Source: Acephala macrosclerotiorum (taxonomy: Eukaryota > Ascomycota > Leotiomycetes > Helotiales > Mollisiaceae). From it: 20,140 bases of DNA. Positions within the stretch are counted from its first letter, which is position 1. Each line of letters begins with the position of its first letter. Of the stretch, positions 1 to 11,051 are shown one piece after another. The notes below the pieces were generated by a model, which searched no databases, was not told where the DNA came from, and saw only the letters and a program-made list of their open reading frames with translations. Where the stretch lies: positions 129,554-149,693 of the forward strand of contig MU119333.1 in assembly GCA_014904845.1 (NCBI GenBank), in the 5' to 3' direction. The position numbers were made by a program, and so were the translations under genes.

Positions 1-3000
1 AAAAAAAAAAAAAAAAAAAAAAAATATACGACGATTTTAAAAAAACGAAATTATTCGATAAAAACAAAATAATTAAATTTTAATATTATTAAAAAATACA
101 AATAATTTATTATTAAATTTATTAAAAAAAAATTTACATGAAAACAATATTATACGATCGATTAATTATTTTATAATATTTTACAATATAATTAATAAAT
201 TTAAAATTATCGAATTATTTGATTATTAATTAATTTATTATATAATATTAAATATTGTAATACAATTGAGATTATTTTTTATATTTATTAATATAAAAAC
301 GTATTTAATAAATTACTATATATTAAACGTTTTTATAAATATTATAATCGATACTAATATCGTTTAATAATTTATTATCGATAAAAATCAATATTTAATT
401 TTTTAATAAATTTAAAACGTTAAATTAAACGAATTTAAAACTAAAAAAATAATAATCAAATTCGAAATCAATAAAATTTTATTTTTTAAAACTATCGATA
501 TTAATATATTAATTAAACGTATTACGTTTTAAATAATTCTAATAAACGTATTTATTTTATTTATTTTTTAAAATATAAATAAATTACGAATTAAATTCAA
601 TAATTTCAATAATATATTTATTTAAAATAAACGATATACGTTTATTATTAAAATATTTAAATATTTTTAAATATTATTTAATTTATTTGAAAGTTTAATT
701 TATAGTAATTATAAAATTTCTACGATAAAAATCGATTTTATTATTTGTTATTTGATTGAAATAAAATTCAAACGATTATATAAACGTTTTAAATATTTAT
801 TAATCGTTAAATTCGCGCCAATATTAAAACGTAAAAAACATTTTACGAATTTCAAAAAAATTAAAAATATAATAAAATTTTATTAATAATATCAAATAAA
901 TAATAAATTTTTTATTCGTTTTAAATTTATATTATACGACGATTATAATTTTAATTATTTCGTTTATTTAAACGTATTATAAATCGATGAAAAATCAATA
1001 TTTTAAATCGTAAATAAAATTACAATATTTTAAATTACGAAATTTTTTATTAATATATTAACGAAAAAAATATAAAACGTTTTTCGAGTATATTAAATTA
1101 ATATTTATTTTAAATTATTAATATTTATTATTTATAATTTCAAAACGAATTTCAATTTGAAAAATTTCATAATAATATTAAAAATATAAATATTGATTTA
1201 AAAATTATATTGATAAAAATCTATAATTCGATTGATTTAATAAAAAAAAACTTATTAAAAAATTTAAATTTAAAATTAAATTTTTTTAAAAAAAATTCGA
1301 AAATAAAAAAAAAATATATTTAATTTATTTTATTCGATTAAATTTTTTTTATATATTTTAAAAAAAAAATTATATTTATTTCAAATTATAATAAAAAAAA
1401 AATTTTATATTTTTAATTTCGATAAATATATTTATATAATAATTTATATAAATATAAAAATTTTCGAAATTTATTTAATTAAAAAAAAAAATCAAAAATA
1501 AATAATTGTTTATAAATTTTTATATAAAAAAAAATTATAATTATTTTAAATAATTCGTTTATAATTTCTCGTAAAAAGAAAATTGATAAATTAATTTTTA
1601 ATAATTCGAAAAAAATTAATAATTAACGAATTTTCAATTCGAGATTAATAAATAAAATCAAAAATATAAAAACAAAAATTTTATACAAAAAATCTCATTT
1701 TGTAATTTAAATATTTAACGATAAAAACAAAAAAATAATATTAATTTAATTTTCGATTATTTAATATATTAATTAACGAATTATTATTATTTTATTTTTA
1801 TTTTTCAAATTTAAAAAAATTAATTTTTATTTAAAAATATTATTTAAATATACGTATAATTAATAATTTTATTAATATATATTATTTTTAAAATAATTAA
1901 ATTTTTTTACGAAATTTTAAAAACGAAAATATATTAAAATAAAACGTATAACGTTTATTATAAAAATAAATTTTTAATAAAATTTTCAATTTTCGATTTT
2001 TATTTATTTATTATAAAAAGTAATTATATTTTATTCGAAATAATCAATATATAAATCGATAATACGTTTATTTTAAAAAATTAAATTTTTATAAAATTAA
2101 AAAACTTTAAATTATAAAAAATTAAATTATTAATTAAATTTATAAAAAATTTTATATTAAATACTTTTTTATTATTCAATAAATACAAATTAATAATAAA
2201 CGAAATTGGAAATAAAATTGTATTTTTATAAAAAAATAAAAAAAATATTTAAATTTAATTAATTTAAAATTAAATTTTTATAAATAAACGTATTTCGAGT
2301 AATATACTCGAAAAATATATATTAATTCTATTTATTAATTAGAAATTGTATACGATATATCGATAATAATTTAATATTAAAATTTCGAAAAAAAACAAAT
2401 TATAACGTTAAATAAATAATTTCAATTGTAAATTTCGATTTTTTTATTTGAATTTATATTTAATAAAAAATTTTATTTTTGTAAACGATTTTTTTATTAT
2501 GAATAAAAATTTCAATTTATAAATCGAATATATTATCGTTTTTAATAATAAAATTTATAATAATAAATAATTCGATTTACGAAATAATTTGTTTTATTGA
2601 AATTCAATAAAATGTAAAAAAATTATTCGTATTATTTTAATTTTTAAACTATATATAATAATAATTGAAATCGATATAAAAATCTCGATTTTTATTATTT
2701 TTGATTTTATTATAAAACGATTAAAATTAAATTTAATTTTCGTAATTATTTGTATTAAAATTTTTTTTTTTTACGAGTATATAATTAAATTTAATATTAT
2801 TAAAAAAAAACGTTTTATAATTGATATTATAATTATTAAATAATCGTACAAATATAAAAAATTTTTAAAAATTTAATAAATTATTAAAAATAATAATTTA
2901 ATTAATATTATAATTAAATTTAATATTAATATTTATTTAATCAAATAATTATTTAAACGATCAATTAAATAATTCGAATTATAATATTTATTTTAATATT

Positions 3001-4060
3001 TATTTTTTAATTTTACGTTTATTTTATTTAATTATATAAATAAATAAATATTTTTTTTGAAAAAAAACAAATAAAATTAAATTATTAATATTAAATTAAA
3101 ATTTTAATATTTTGTAATTTGTTTTTAAACGTATTAATATTTTATTTTTATTAAAATATTTATATACAAATACAAATACGATTTTAATAAATAAAAAAAT
3201 ATAATTAATTTTAAAATAAATTTAAATAAAAAAATTATTAATAAATTTATTATATATAATATTATAAATTACAAAAATTTCAAATATTCGAATTATAAAT
3301 TATAAAAAAATTTTAAAAAAAATTTTAAAGAATAAATTAAAAAAATATTATTTTTTGTAAAAATTAATTTTATTCGAAATTTAAAAAAAATAATCAATTA
3401 TTAAAAAATTTAAAAAATTTATTAAAAATAAAAAATATTATAAATAAATTATTTAAAAAAATAAATATTTAAATTAAAATAAATAAATTTTTCTTATAAA
3501 AATATAATAAAAAATTAATTTATAAATTATAATATTAATAATTTTCAATTTAATAATCGAATAATTATTTTAATTAATTTTTAAATAATAAATTTTCAAA
3601 TAAAAACTTTTAATAATATAAAAAATAATTTTTAAATTAATATTATAATATTTTTATTATAAAAAATATAATAATAAATATATTAATAAATAAAATATAA
3701 TTTCGAATTTTTTATTTTTTTTTATTTAATAAAAAAATATATATAATCGAAATATTAATAATTTTTATTATATTAATAAAAAATATTAAAAAATAAAAAT
3801 AAAAAAATATTTATATTTAATATTGTAATTATTTAATTTATTTTTTTCGTTTTTATTTATTTGTATAAATTGTTATTTAAAATAAAATCTAAAATAAAAA
3901 TATTTTTTTATTTGAAAAATATTTATTATTTTTAATATTTTAAATATTTAAAATTTTAAATCGAATTTAAAATTTTTTTTTAATTTCGATAATTATAAAC
4001 TTCGACGAAGTTCGATTACGTGTTTTTTATTTTTTTATTATTTTATTTATTATTTGTTTA
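1..4060. repeat. Extreme AT-rich, gene-free block with RIP-like composition
   Basis: This stretch is roughly 90% A+T by eye and holds no open frame of 60 codons or more on either strand. The few C residues are not random: in the first 360 bases I count 18 C, of which 10 are followed by G, 6 by A and 2 by T. TpA-rich words dominate and TpG is rare. In ascomycetes RIP mutates C in duplicated DNA, with CpA the preferred target, so a heavily RIPed transposon cluster that kept its CpG sites is the best reading. GC is not even: 1-1250 and 1560-3000 keep more CpG than 1250-1500 and 3000-3960, which may reflect several old elements. No transposon protein can be recognised. The left edge is a run of 24 A. 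Mitochondrial origin seems unlikely because no gene is visible and the composition is beyond that of usual fungal mtDNA. Confidence 0.8.
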
Positions 4061-4406
4061 AAATTAGCGAGTTTTATATACTAGTAAAATATAATAAAAA
4101 AAAAAAAAACAATTCTATTCGTACGACTTGCGTTTTTTCTTACAAAGAAAGAATTACTAGTATCGAAACAAATATTACGAAATATTCACGTAATATTTAC
4201 GTGCGGTCCGAGACCGCATTTAGTTAGTATTGTCTTACTTTCATTTTTAGTATATAGTCTTTGATCTCGAGCTCTTGCTCGAGATTAGAGACAATTAATC
4301 ATCAACGAACAACGCATACTGAGAACCAAGGATCTTATCGTGCGTCCCATTATCGAGCTCGAATAATGGTATCCCTGTGATACCGACAATAAACGAGAGC
4401 TTTATT
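3998..4406. repeat. Cluster of small inverted repeats at the edge of the AT block
   Basis: At least eight inverted repeats lie within about 400 bases. They are: AACTTCG/CGAAGTT (3998-4012); AATATTACG/CGTAATATT (4171-4197); CACGTAA/TTACGTG (4187-4203); TGCGGTC/GACCGCA with a CGA loop (4202-4218); a 15-bp arm pair with two mismatches (4257-4271 and 4278-4292), both tolerated as G-T pairs; CCATTAT/ATAATGG around CGAGCTCG (4347-4369); GGTATC/GATACC (4368-4384); and AATAAA/TTTATT (4388-4406). Several share bases with the next one. The 8-bp palindrome TACTAGTA also occurs twice (4079-4086, 4155-4162). The zone bridges the AT block and normal-composition DNA. It could be the end of a transposable element such as an LTR, but I cannot find both ends or a target duplication. 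Confidence 0.6.
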
Positions 4407-4898
4407 ATTCCTGGGATTCGTTAGGCTTGGGATATCTAAGCATTCAAGCTCCTCGGCAGCCTCAGAAGCCACTGTGATTTACTATTGAAGCCGACGTGCC
4501 TAACATAGAGCCATGAATCCCCAAGTTACCTCTAAAAACATCGGTTTTCGGCTAGACGGTACAATATCTTCTGAACAGAAATATGGCTATCCATTTCACA
4601 ATTTATCCAGATCTCGGAAAATGAAGAGCAATACTAACTCTTGGTCTGATGCATGTTTCGCGCCAAAGTATGGCTCCGCAGCTTCGTGAGGATGTCTGCC
4701 CAACGAAAAAGCCTTGCTCAACAAAAAGTCTTTTCAATGAGCATCCAAGATTTAACACAATGATCGCCACTATCTGCAACATTTTGGTCACATCGTTTTG
4801 ATCACACTTTCACGATCTGATTACGTACGCTCATTTATCAAAGTTCGCACATCACTTCGTGGCCAGACTGCCGAGTGGCCGCCACTAGAATCTTGGAA
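4407..4898. other. Intergenic, upstream of the HET gene
   Basis: Base composition is normal here, unlike the AT block to the left. I see no coding frame with an ATG that looks real, no RNA gene and no clear promoter box. In the HET reading frame the last upstream stop is TGA at 4818-4820, and no ATG occurs between it and 4899, so the 5' leader of the HET gene should lie in this stretch. Confidence 0.5.
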
Positions 4899-7142
4899 AT
4901 GGTGGATATGGAAGAAAAAGCAGCTGCTCATGTTTATCACTCATGCGCATGGTGTCAGAAATTTCTGCTCGATTATGATGACGCAGATGAACCAGTTCAG
5001 CCGACAACGTTAGATTTATGCGATTCTACCAAGCCCCAGGCCGTCATAAAGATGGTCAACGGATTCAAAGGGATATCCTACTACCAGGATTCAAGAGTGT
5101 CTGACATCGGTGGGCAGGTGACTCACCTGAGACTCGCCCCTAATGTTGATGACACTATCTTGGACGCATCTCGAGACAACTGTTTGTTCGCAAAAGCTAT
5201 ATTACGCAAACTCAGGACTGCCGAGGGTAAATTCCAAATCCGGGAGATCTTCGTGTGGAGAAGGGGCCTTGAATTTGTAGGGCTTCAGTCCAAACTCCAT
5301 ATTCAAGCCGATAATATCGTGGGTAAGCTGTCGTATATAGGTTCTAACTATTCGAGTCCTTTGAAACTGATATTATGGACAGTAGATAATTCCCACAAGG
5401 CGTACCAAATCAATCGAAGTTTGTTCCGAGTTCCAGCTCCTACCCTTCGCTCTGTTTCAGACTGGCTTGCAGTTTGTGATCGATCTCATCCCAACTGCCG
5501 GCAACGTAACGCATCGTTCATGCGCAAGAGACTATTGGAAATCTCAGAAAATGGAAACGAGAGACAGGTCCGACTAGTCTTTCCTCAAGAAAAATCACCC
5601 TATCTTGCTTTGAGCTATTGTTGGGGCAATAAGCAGGGGCTTATTTGCAAGACTAGTCTCGAAGAGATGTGGAAAATTATAATTCCATAGGATAAAATCC
5701 TAGCAACAGTTCAGGATGCGGCATTGATAACAACCCAACTGGGAATCAAGTATCTTTGGGTGGATCGATTTTGCATCGTTCAAGATGATGTGGTAGACGT
5801 CGAAATGGAAATCGTTCAAATGCCAGAGATTTACTACAACGCGGAGCTTACCATTTCTGCTACTAGAGCAGACTGCGCCGAAAAGGGCTTTTATGTCCTA
5901 ACCAATTCGACGACTTCTGCTATTCAGAAGAAAAAATTCATTCTTCCGGCCCGAATCAACAAATCCCGTGCTTCAGCGTATGTTGGCACACCTCCCACTC
6001 ATCGTACGAGTTCTGGGGTTTCTTGGTTATACCCACAGCCTTTGGATTGCAGGGCGAGGACATTCCAAGAATCCTTGCTCTCCCGACGAATATTGCACTT
6101 CACGCTACGAGAGATACAGTGGGAATGTCAAGCAGTCCCAGTCATTGGCCAGAATATCGTAGCTGATATGCGCCAATACTCACCTCAACTTCCAGCTGCA
6201 CTTTGCCGTATGCGTGATCGTGCGAATTTCAACTCAATCATTGCCTCAGGACTCCTATACAACAAAGATGGAACACGACTGTATAAACGCCTTAACCTAG
6301 AGGATTCAGAGAAGCCCGATGTTCATCCTTGGCAAGGTTTGGTTGAGGAATACACGCTTCGTCAGATGAAGTACCCTAAAGACAGGGCGAGAGCGATATC
6401 TGGCATTGCTGCAAAATTCGCCGCCAGAACCGGAGATTCTTATTGCGCTGGATTATGGCGGTCTACTTTTACCAGTCAACTTGGATGGTTCTGCCTAAAG
6501 CGGCGTCGCGATATACCCTTTGGCATGCTCTACAGCTTCCAGGAGTCAGGCTATCTCAGAACTGACTTTAATAGCATGTGTAACACAACAGAGGAGCATT
6601 CACGAAGACTACAGGAACTAAATGCACCCTCTTGGTCCTGGTTGTCAGTCAATGGGCCAGTATGCTTTCTAGCAAACCATCTCTCACCCAGTTTAGAAGT
6701 GGTCAATGTTGAGGTGAAGCTGAAGAACTCGGAAGCGTCATTTGGTGACGTTAAGCTGGGCCATGTCACTGTTAAGGGTCTGATCAAACACCCGATGGAA
6801 AACATGGTGAAAATGAGAGTGGAGGATAGTCACTTGCCGCGACCAACATCCTATGACGACATAACGAAGTGCTCACCGAATGCTTCCTTGAATTTCATTC
6901 TATATGGGCCCCAGGATGCCAGAAATCCTTCACTAAAAAGGCGTTGGTATGATGATACAATGAGATGTTCATCAAATCTACTGCTCAAGCTCGGTCAGTA
7001 TAAGTCGATCGATGCCGAAGCACGCTCTATGGCTGTCTGTATTGTAATAGAAAAGCAGGCAAATGGTCTTTGGGCCAGATCTGGGATATGTATTGTGCCT
7101 GATAGCAGCTGGCTGGGACTATCCACTGTTACCATACAATGA
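4899..7142 (+). pseudogene. HET-domain (heterokaryon incompatibility) gene with one in-frame stop
   Basis: A single reading frame of 748 codons is broken only by TAG at 5688-5690 (codon 264). ATG 4899 is the first in-frame ATG after the stop at 4818. Downstream the frame stays open to TGA at 7140-7142. HET-domain signatures lie on both sides of the stop: YLALSYCWG (about residues 235-243) before it, then YLWVDRFCIVQDD (about 285-297) and YYNAELTISATRA after it. The C-terminal part has NAPSWSWLS, a motif common in HET proteins, and the N-terminus has a CAWC pair. HET proteins trigger cell death after fusion of unlike hyphae. The spacing across the stop matches the family with no gap, so the stop falls inside exon sequence. 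I see no usable intron donor that would remove it. The stop can arise from TGG or CAG by a RIP-type transition. A 263-residue N-terminal fragment could still be made. Confidence 0.8.
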
Positions 7143-7619
7143 GAAGTTTGCTCGGGTTAAAGCAGCAAAGGCGCAAGTCTAGAAACGTAAGTGAAGGTTG
7201 TCTCTTTCAAGATTCGGATGTTATTACACAGTATGGCGCTTAGTAACGTCAACGCATTAGTGTAGTCACTTCCACGGCCCAGAGTTCGTCTCCGGCGACA
7301 GTGTAGAGCCGGGAACATGTTAGTCTGCTCGGGCAGATGGTTGGGCTAACCTAGAGGTTCACATCTGAAATCCGCGTTTATCTGATGCACTTCGGCACCT
7401 CCACGGCGGTCGCCGCCGCGCTCGCAACACGCGCCAACGGCCATTCCTGGGCTCCGTTATGGGTTAGATGGACCCAAGACTACTATTAAAGGAAGTAAAA
7501 ACAAAAATGAAACTATTTTTTAGCCCGCGTTCGAGGCTGAAAAAAAGGCAATTTGCTATTACTTTCGATTAATTAATCGTCAACGATTTTCAGCGTGACA
7601 AACCCCTCGACAATATTAA
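7143..7619. other. Intergenic region, no gene seen
   Basis: No supported gene or RNA is visible. Two structures stand out near its right end. One is a T-run hairpin: TTTTTTAGCC (7516-7525) faces GGCTG plus an A run (7535-7546). The other is the perfect 14-bp palindrome CGATTAATTAATCG (7566-7579). Around 7405-7435 there is a short GC-rich patch. Confidence 0.4.
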
Positions 7620-8018
7620 AAAACGAAACGCCCCTTTCAAACTTATTCAAACCCTTTTATAAGCTGCGGACGCAAGCATCGCCATTTGCCTAAGCCTTTG
7701 CCCAAATGCGATGGCTTACAGCGCAATGGATTTACCATTATAAATGCTGCGACTGCCGCCGAGATTCTAGATCAATTAAAAGCTGTTAACGCTGAACTTG
7801 CAACTTTGAAATATCGCGAAGCCGCACTGCTACAACGCGTAAAACTATCGGAGCGTGGAGCATCCGCCCAATCCACCGATTATTCCAGAAATCAAAATAA
7901 AAGCAAAACTAATATGGCGCGTTTAAGCAAAATATGCGACACGCTAATATCCGATCCGCTTAGGGTTAAAATCTCGATCGTGAGATTTTATGATAAGGCA
8001 GGAGGTAATGCAACGTAA
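7620..8018 (+). other. Open frame without a start codon, possible gene remnant
   Basis: The frame is open from just after TAA 7617-7619 to TAA 8016-8018, about 132 codons. Its only ATG comes near the end (in TNMARL), so it is not a normal gene as it stands. The translation contains a heptad-like stretch (AEILDQLKAVNAELATLKYR, about residues 45-64 of the frame) that looks like a coiled coil, followed by a Ser/Asn/Lys-rich part. I do not recognise the family. A 9-bp inverted repeat TAAAATCTC/GAGATTTTA lies inside it at 7967-7990. It may be a transposon or gene fragment, the last exon of an unseen gene, or chance. It is convergent with SRP54 and ends 109 bases from the SRP54 stop. Confidence 0.25.
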
Positions 8019-8127
8019 ATTGTGGAGAGACCTAATATCTCTGGAGAAATACCGCAATCCAGCACCCCAAACGCCGCGCTATATGCATCCTTTTCCTCTT
8101 CCAAAGGCCGAAAGTCGAATCGAGGTG

Positions 8128-9727
8128 CTATCTTCTCCCTCCTCTGCCCGCTCCACCTCCCATCATTCCGCCCATTTGCTTCATCATAGCTTGCATGTCC
8201 ATCCCACCCGGCATGCCTCCGCCTCCGCCGCCAAGCATTTTCATGAGTGAGCCCATATCCGGCATTCCACCTCCAGCACCGCCCGCTCCACCCATACTCG
8301 CAAGGCGCTTCTGCATGGCGGCCATTTGCTGTTGTTTATTTCCTCCTCCCATGGCACCTTGAGCTCTCTGGAGATTCTTCATATTGCCACCCATCTTCTT
8401 GGCCATACCTGCCATCATCTTATGTTGGGTCAAGAGGTCCTCGACTTCTCGAACACTGGTTCCGCTTCCATAAGCTATTCTGGTCATGCGAGTAGGTTGG
8501 TCGATGAACATCTTTCCATCGCTATCGAGCTCCTTGGTGGTCATGGAATCGCAGATGTAGATCATCCGCTTCAGTTTCATTGATCCTTCTTCGTCATCCA
8601 TGCCTTGCATCATTCCGCTCATACCTGGAATCATGCCAGCCATTTTGGAGAGAGGTCCCATCTTCATGATATTCGATAATTGATCTCGGAGATCTCGGAC
8701 TGTGAAAACTCCCTCGGCAATGTGCTTCATTGTGTCCTTCTGATCGAGTTTGAGTGACTGTACATGCTCCACCAATCCTTGCATGTCACCCATTCCGAGT
8801 AGCTTCGATACGAATTGCTGGGGTGCGAATCTTTCCAGGTCCAGCATATGTTCTCCGGTACCGATAAACACAATAGGTGTATGGGTTGCTGCAACCGCAG
8901 AGATAGCCCCGCCTCCACTTGCATGACCATCGGTCTTCGTAATAATAATAGCACCAAAATCGGCAGTCTCCTTGAAAGCTTTACTCTGTGCTTCGGCCTG
9001 CTGCCCGATACTTGCATCGAGAACCATGATCGTCTGATCTGGCTTAACGGCAGTCTGAATATCTACCATTTCCTGGAACAATGCATCCTCTTGTCGATGT
9101 CGTCCTGAGGTATCCACAATGATGATCTCGAATCTCTCCTTCTTGAATTTCTCCACACCCTCCTTTGCTACCACCGCTGGATCTGTTTGTGTCAAGGAAC
9201 CGTAGTATGGGATCTTCGCCTTCGTAGCATTCTGCTTCAATTGATCAAAAGCACCAGCACGGAAGGTATCCGCGCACACTAAGCAAGCTTTGAATCCCCT
9301 CGACTGATAATGCCTCGCCAGCTTCGTACATGTTGTCGTCTTTCCCGCGCCCTGCAATCCAACGAACATGATAACATTTGGCTTTCCCTTTTTCGGCTTG
9401 AATGGTTCGGCATGAGGATCGACAAGTTTGACTAGTTCATCGAAAACTGCTTTCTGGATGAGTCGTTTCTTATTGACACCTGGCGCTTGCTCTTTGAAGT
9501 TCACTGAGGATTTTATCGATTTCCGCAAGTTTCCTACTAATCGCACATTGACGTCGGCTTCGAGGAGGGCTGTGCAGATCTCTTTGATCATGGCATCGAA
9601 AGCCTGGAATCTGTTAGAAGCAGAAATGGAAGGTGTACGCAGAACTTACCTTCTCATCTAAATTGGCGGACCTCGTCAGGTCGCTAACAGCGGCATTAAT
9701 GCGCCGTCCAAGATCTTGGAGAACCAT
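8128..9727 (-). CDS. SRP54: Signal recognition particle 54 kDa subunit, GTPase
   Basis: SRP54 binds signal sequences on nascent chains and, with its GTPase cycle, hands ribosomes to the SRP receptor at the ER. There are two exons on the minus strand: 9727-9650 (26 codons, starting [20 protein letters not shown]) and 9603-8128. The intron is 46 nt with a GTAAGT donor, a CTAAC branch site and a CAG acceptor. The product is 517 residues, normal for the family. The N domain is followed by the G domain with GLQGAGKT (about 108-115, P-loop), DTSGRH (190-195), TKTDG (248-252) and GTGEH (274-278). The methionine-rich M domain follows, ending in a Gly/Met tail and GRGGRR. The stop TAG is at 8128-8130. 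The start is fixed by the conserved N-terminus. It is divergent from RRP15. Nothing looks broken. Confidence 0.96.
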
Positions 9728-9949
9728 ATTGTTAGAATTGCGATGTGTCGTATCTTGAACTGAATCGCAACTTCGATGTCTGTTCTTGGAGGCGACTGAA
9801 TTGTGGGATGAAGACTAGCGCAGATGCGGGGTCCGGAAAAAGGTTCCGCCTGATCGTCGGCTTCAGCCAGGTTTACCTCGCATTTTTATTTGAAGGATTT
9901 CCAAAAAAACTTTCAAGAACACAAATCAGAAATACCACGATTTTTCATT
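9728..9949. promoter_or_regulatory. Shared divergent promoter region of SRP54 and RRP15
   Basis: Only 222 bases separate the two start codons, which point away from each other, so both promoters must lie here or overlap the genes. I see no box I can name with confidence. Pairing two growth-linked genes (protein targeting and ribosome assembly) would suit co-expression, but that is inference from layout only. Confidence 0.5.
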
Positions 9950-10795
9950 ATGGTCGGATCAATTTCGAAGAAACGCAAGGTCGAGGATGGAATGAAGGGG
10001 AAGATCTCAAGACCCGCCAAGAAATTCAAAAAGCAAACCGATTACTACAGCTCCTCAGAGGGGGAAGAGACCGACGGCCAGGACTTCCAAGCAGTAAATC
10101 TGCAAGAGTCTGATGAAGAAGGAGCCGAAGTCACAGATCTAGTCGCCACAGAAGACTCAGAAGAGAATGATGAGCCCGCCCTCGAAAATGACGTCGAAGA
10201 AGTCACCGATGCATCGAATTCGGACTCGGAGTCTGGATCAGACGACGAGGACAACGAGAACCCTAATATGATACGGAAACGAAAACGCAATGATCCCGAA
10301 GCATTCGCCACGTCTATGTCCAAGATCTTGGGTGCGAAGCTCTCTACGTCGAAGCGCAGTGATCCGGTGCTGTCGCGCAGTGCGACCGCTATACAGGCGA
10401 GCAAGGAAATCACGGATCTGGCATTGGAGAAGAAGGCACGGCATAAGATGAGGGCGGAGAAGAGAGAAGCGTTAGATAAGGGCAGAGTGAAGGATGTTCT
10501 GGGTGCCAGTACGGCATTTGATGCTGCCAATGGAAAGGAAGGACCAAGTGTGCAGGAGACGATGGAATTGGAGAAGAGATTGAGGAAGACCGCGCAGAGA
10601 GGTGTGGTTAAGCTATTCAATGCCGTCAGAGCAGCACAGGTCAAGGGGGAAGAAGCAGCACGGGATGCTAGAGCCAAGGGGTTGGTGGGGCAAGGGAGAA
10701 GAGAGGAAAAGGTCAATGAGATGAGCAAGAAGGGCTTTTTGGACCTCATTGCTGGTGGTGGCGGTTTGAAAGCTGGAGCTATAGAGGAAGCATAA
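9950..10795 (+). CDS. RRP15: Ribosomal RNA-processing protein 15
   Basis: Rrp15 is a nucleolar factor of pre-60S particles needed for processing of 27S pre-rRNA. The single exon encodes 281 residues, close to the family size. ATG 9950 is the first in-frame ATG; the frame is open a little upstream but has no earlier ATG. The N-terminal 110 residues are low-complexity: basic nuclear-signal-like clusters (SKKRKVED at about 6-13, KKFKKQ at 24-29), then acidic Ser/Glu/Asp runs (about 35-103). The conserved Rrp15 domain begins near RKRKRNDPEAFATSMSKILG (about 109-128) and continues through a charged, helical middle. The C-terminus has KKGFLDLIAGGGGLKAG. The stop TAA is at 10793-10795. It converges with the ferredoxin gene, with 256 bases between the stops. 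A long antisense frame over this gene is a by-product of its codon composition. Confidence 0.93.
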   Translation: MVGSISKKRKVEDGMKGKISRPAKKFKKQTDYYSSSEGEETDGQDFQAVNLQESDEEGAEVTDLVATEDSEENDEPALENDVEEVTDASNSDSESGSDDEDNENPNMIRKRKRNDPEAFATSMSKILGAKLSTSKRSDPVLSRSATAIQASKEITDLALEKKARHKMRAEKREALDKGRVKDVLGASTAFDAANGKEGPSVQETMELEKRLRKTAQRGVVKLFNAVRAAQVKGEEAARDARAKGLVGQGRREEKVNEMSKKGFLDLIAGGGGLKAGAIEEA

Positions 10796-11051
10796 GGCGT
10801 CATCAAAAGGTTGCATGTTTCGGCGTTGAGGTGGGAATTTGGCATTTTATTTTTGCATCCAAACACTGATGCTGCCAATAGAGTCTTATATACAAGTTGT
10901 TGGTAGTGTACATGGGCATCCAAGATACCCTGTAGACACAGGATGTCCGTATCTATGAATCCGATATGCCGTGGCAAGATTGCCTCGAAGCTGGACCGTT
11001 AAAGCTCCACCCTGTCGATCTTCATCCCGTCGTTCAATCGTCCAAACACTA

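Noticed and set aside
1..4060. Mitochondrial DNA inserted in the nucleus
   Set aside because: No mitochondrial gene or RNA is visible and A+T content is above usual fungal mtDNA; the CpG-biased residue suits RIP better.
4200..4340. A named Copia or Gypsy LTR
   Set aside because: The hairpins and the CATACTGAGAACCA-like end are suggestive, but I cannot define TG...CA ends, a primer-binding site or a target duplication.
5640..5690. The TAG at 5688 as the 3' end of an intron in the HET gene
   Set aside because: CATAG could serve as an acceptor, but no good GT donor lies at a fitting distance upstream, and removal would delete residues needed for normal HET-domain spacing.
7260..7400. A tRNA gene
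   Set aside because: A GGTTCACATCT string resembles a B box, but no cloverleaf or matching A box could be drawn around it.
10045..10977. 310-codon antisense frame over RRP15
   Set aside because: It is a Ser/Leu-rich shadow of the acidic and basic codons of RRP15, with no family resemblance and no splice or start support.
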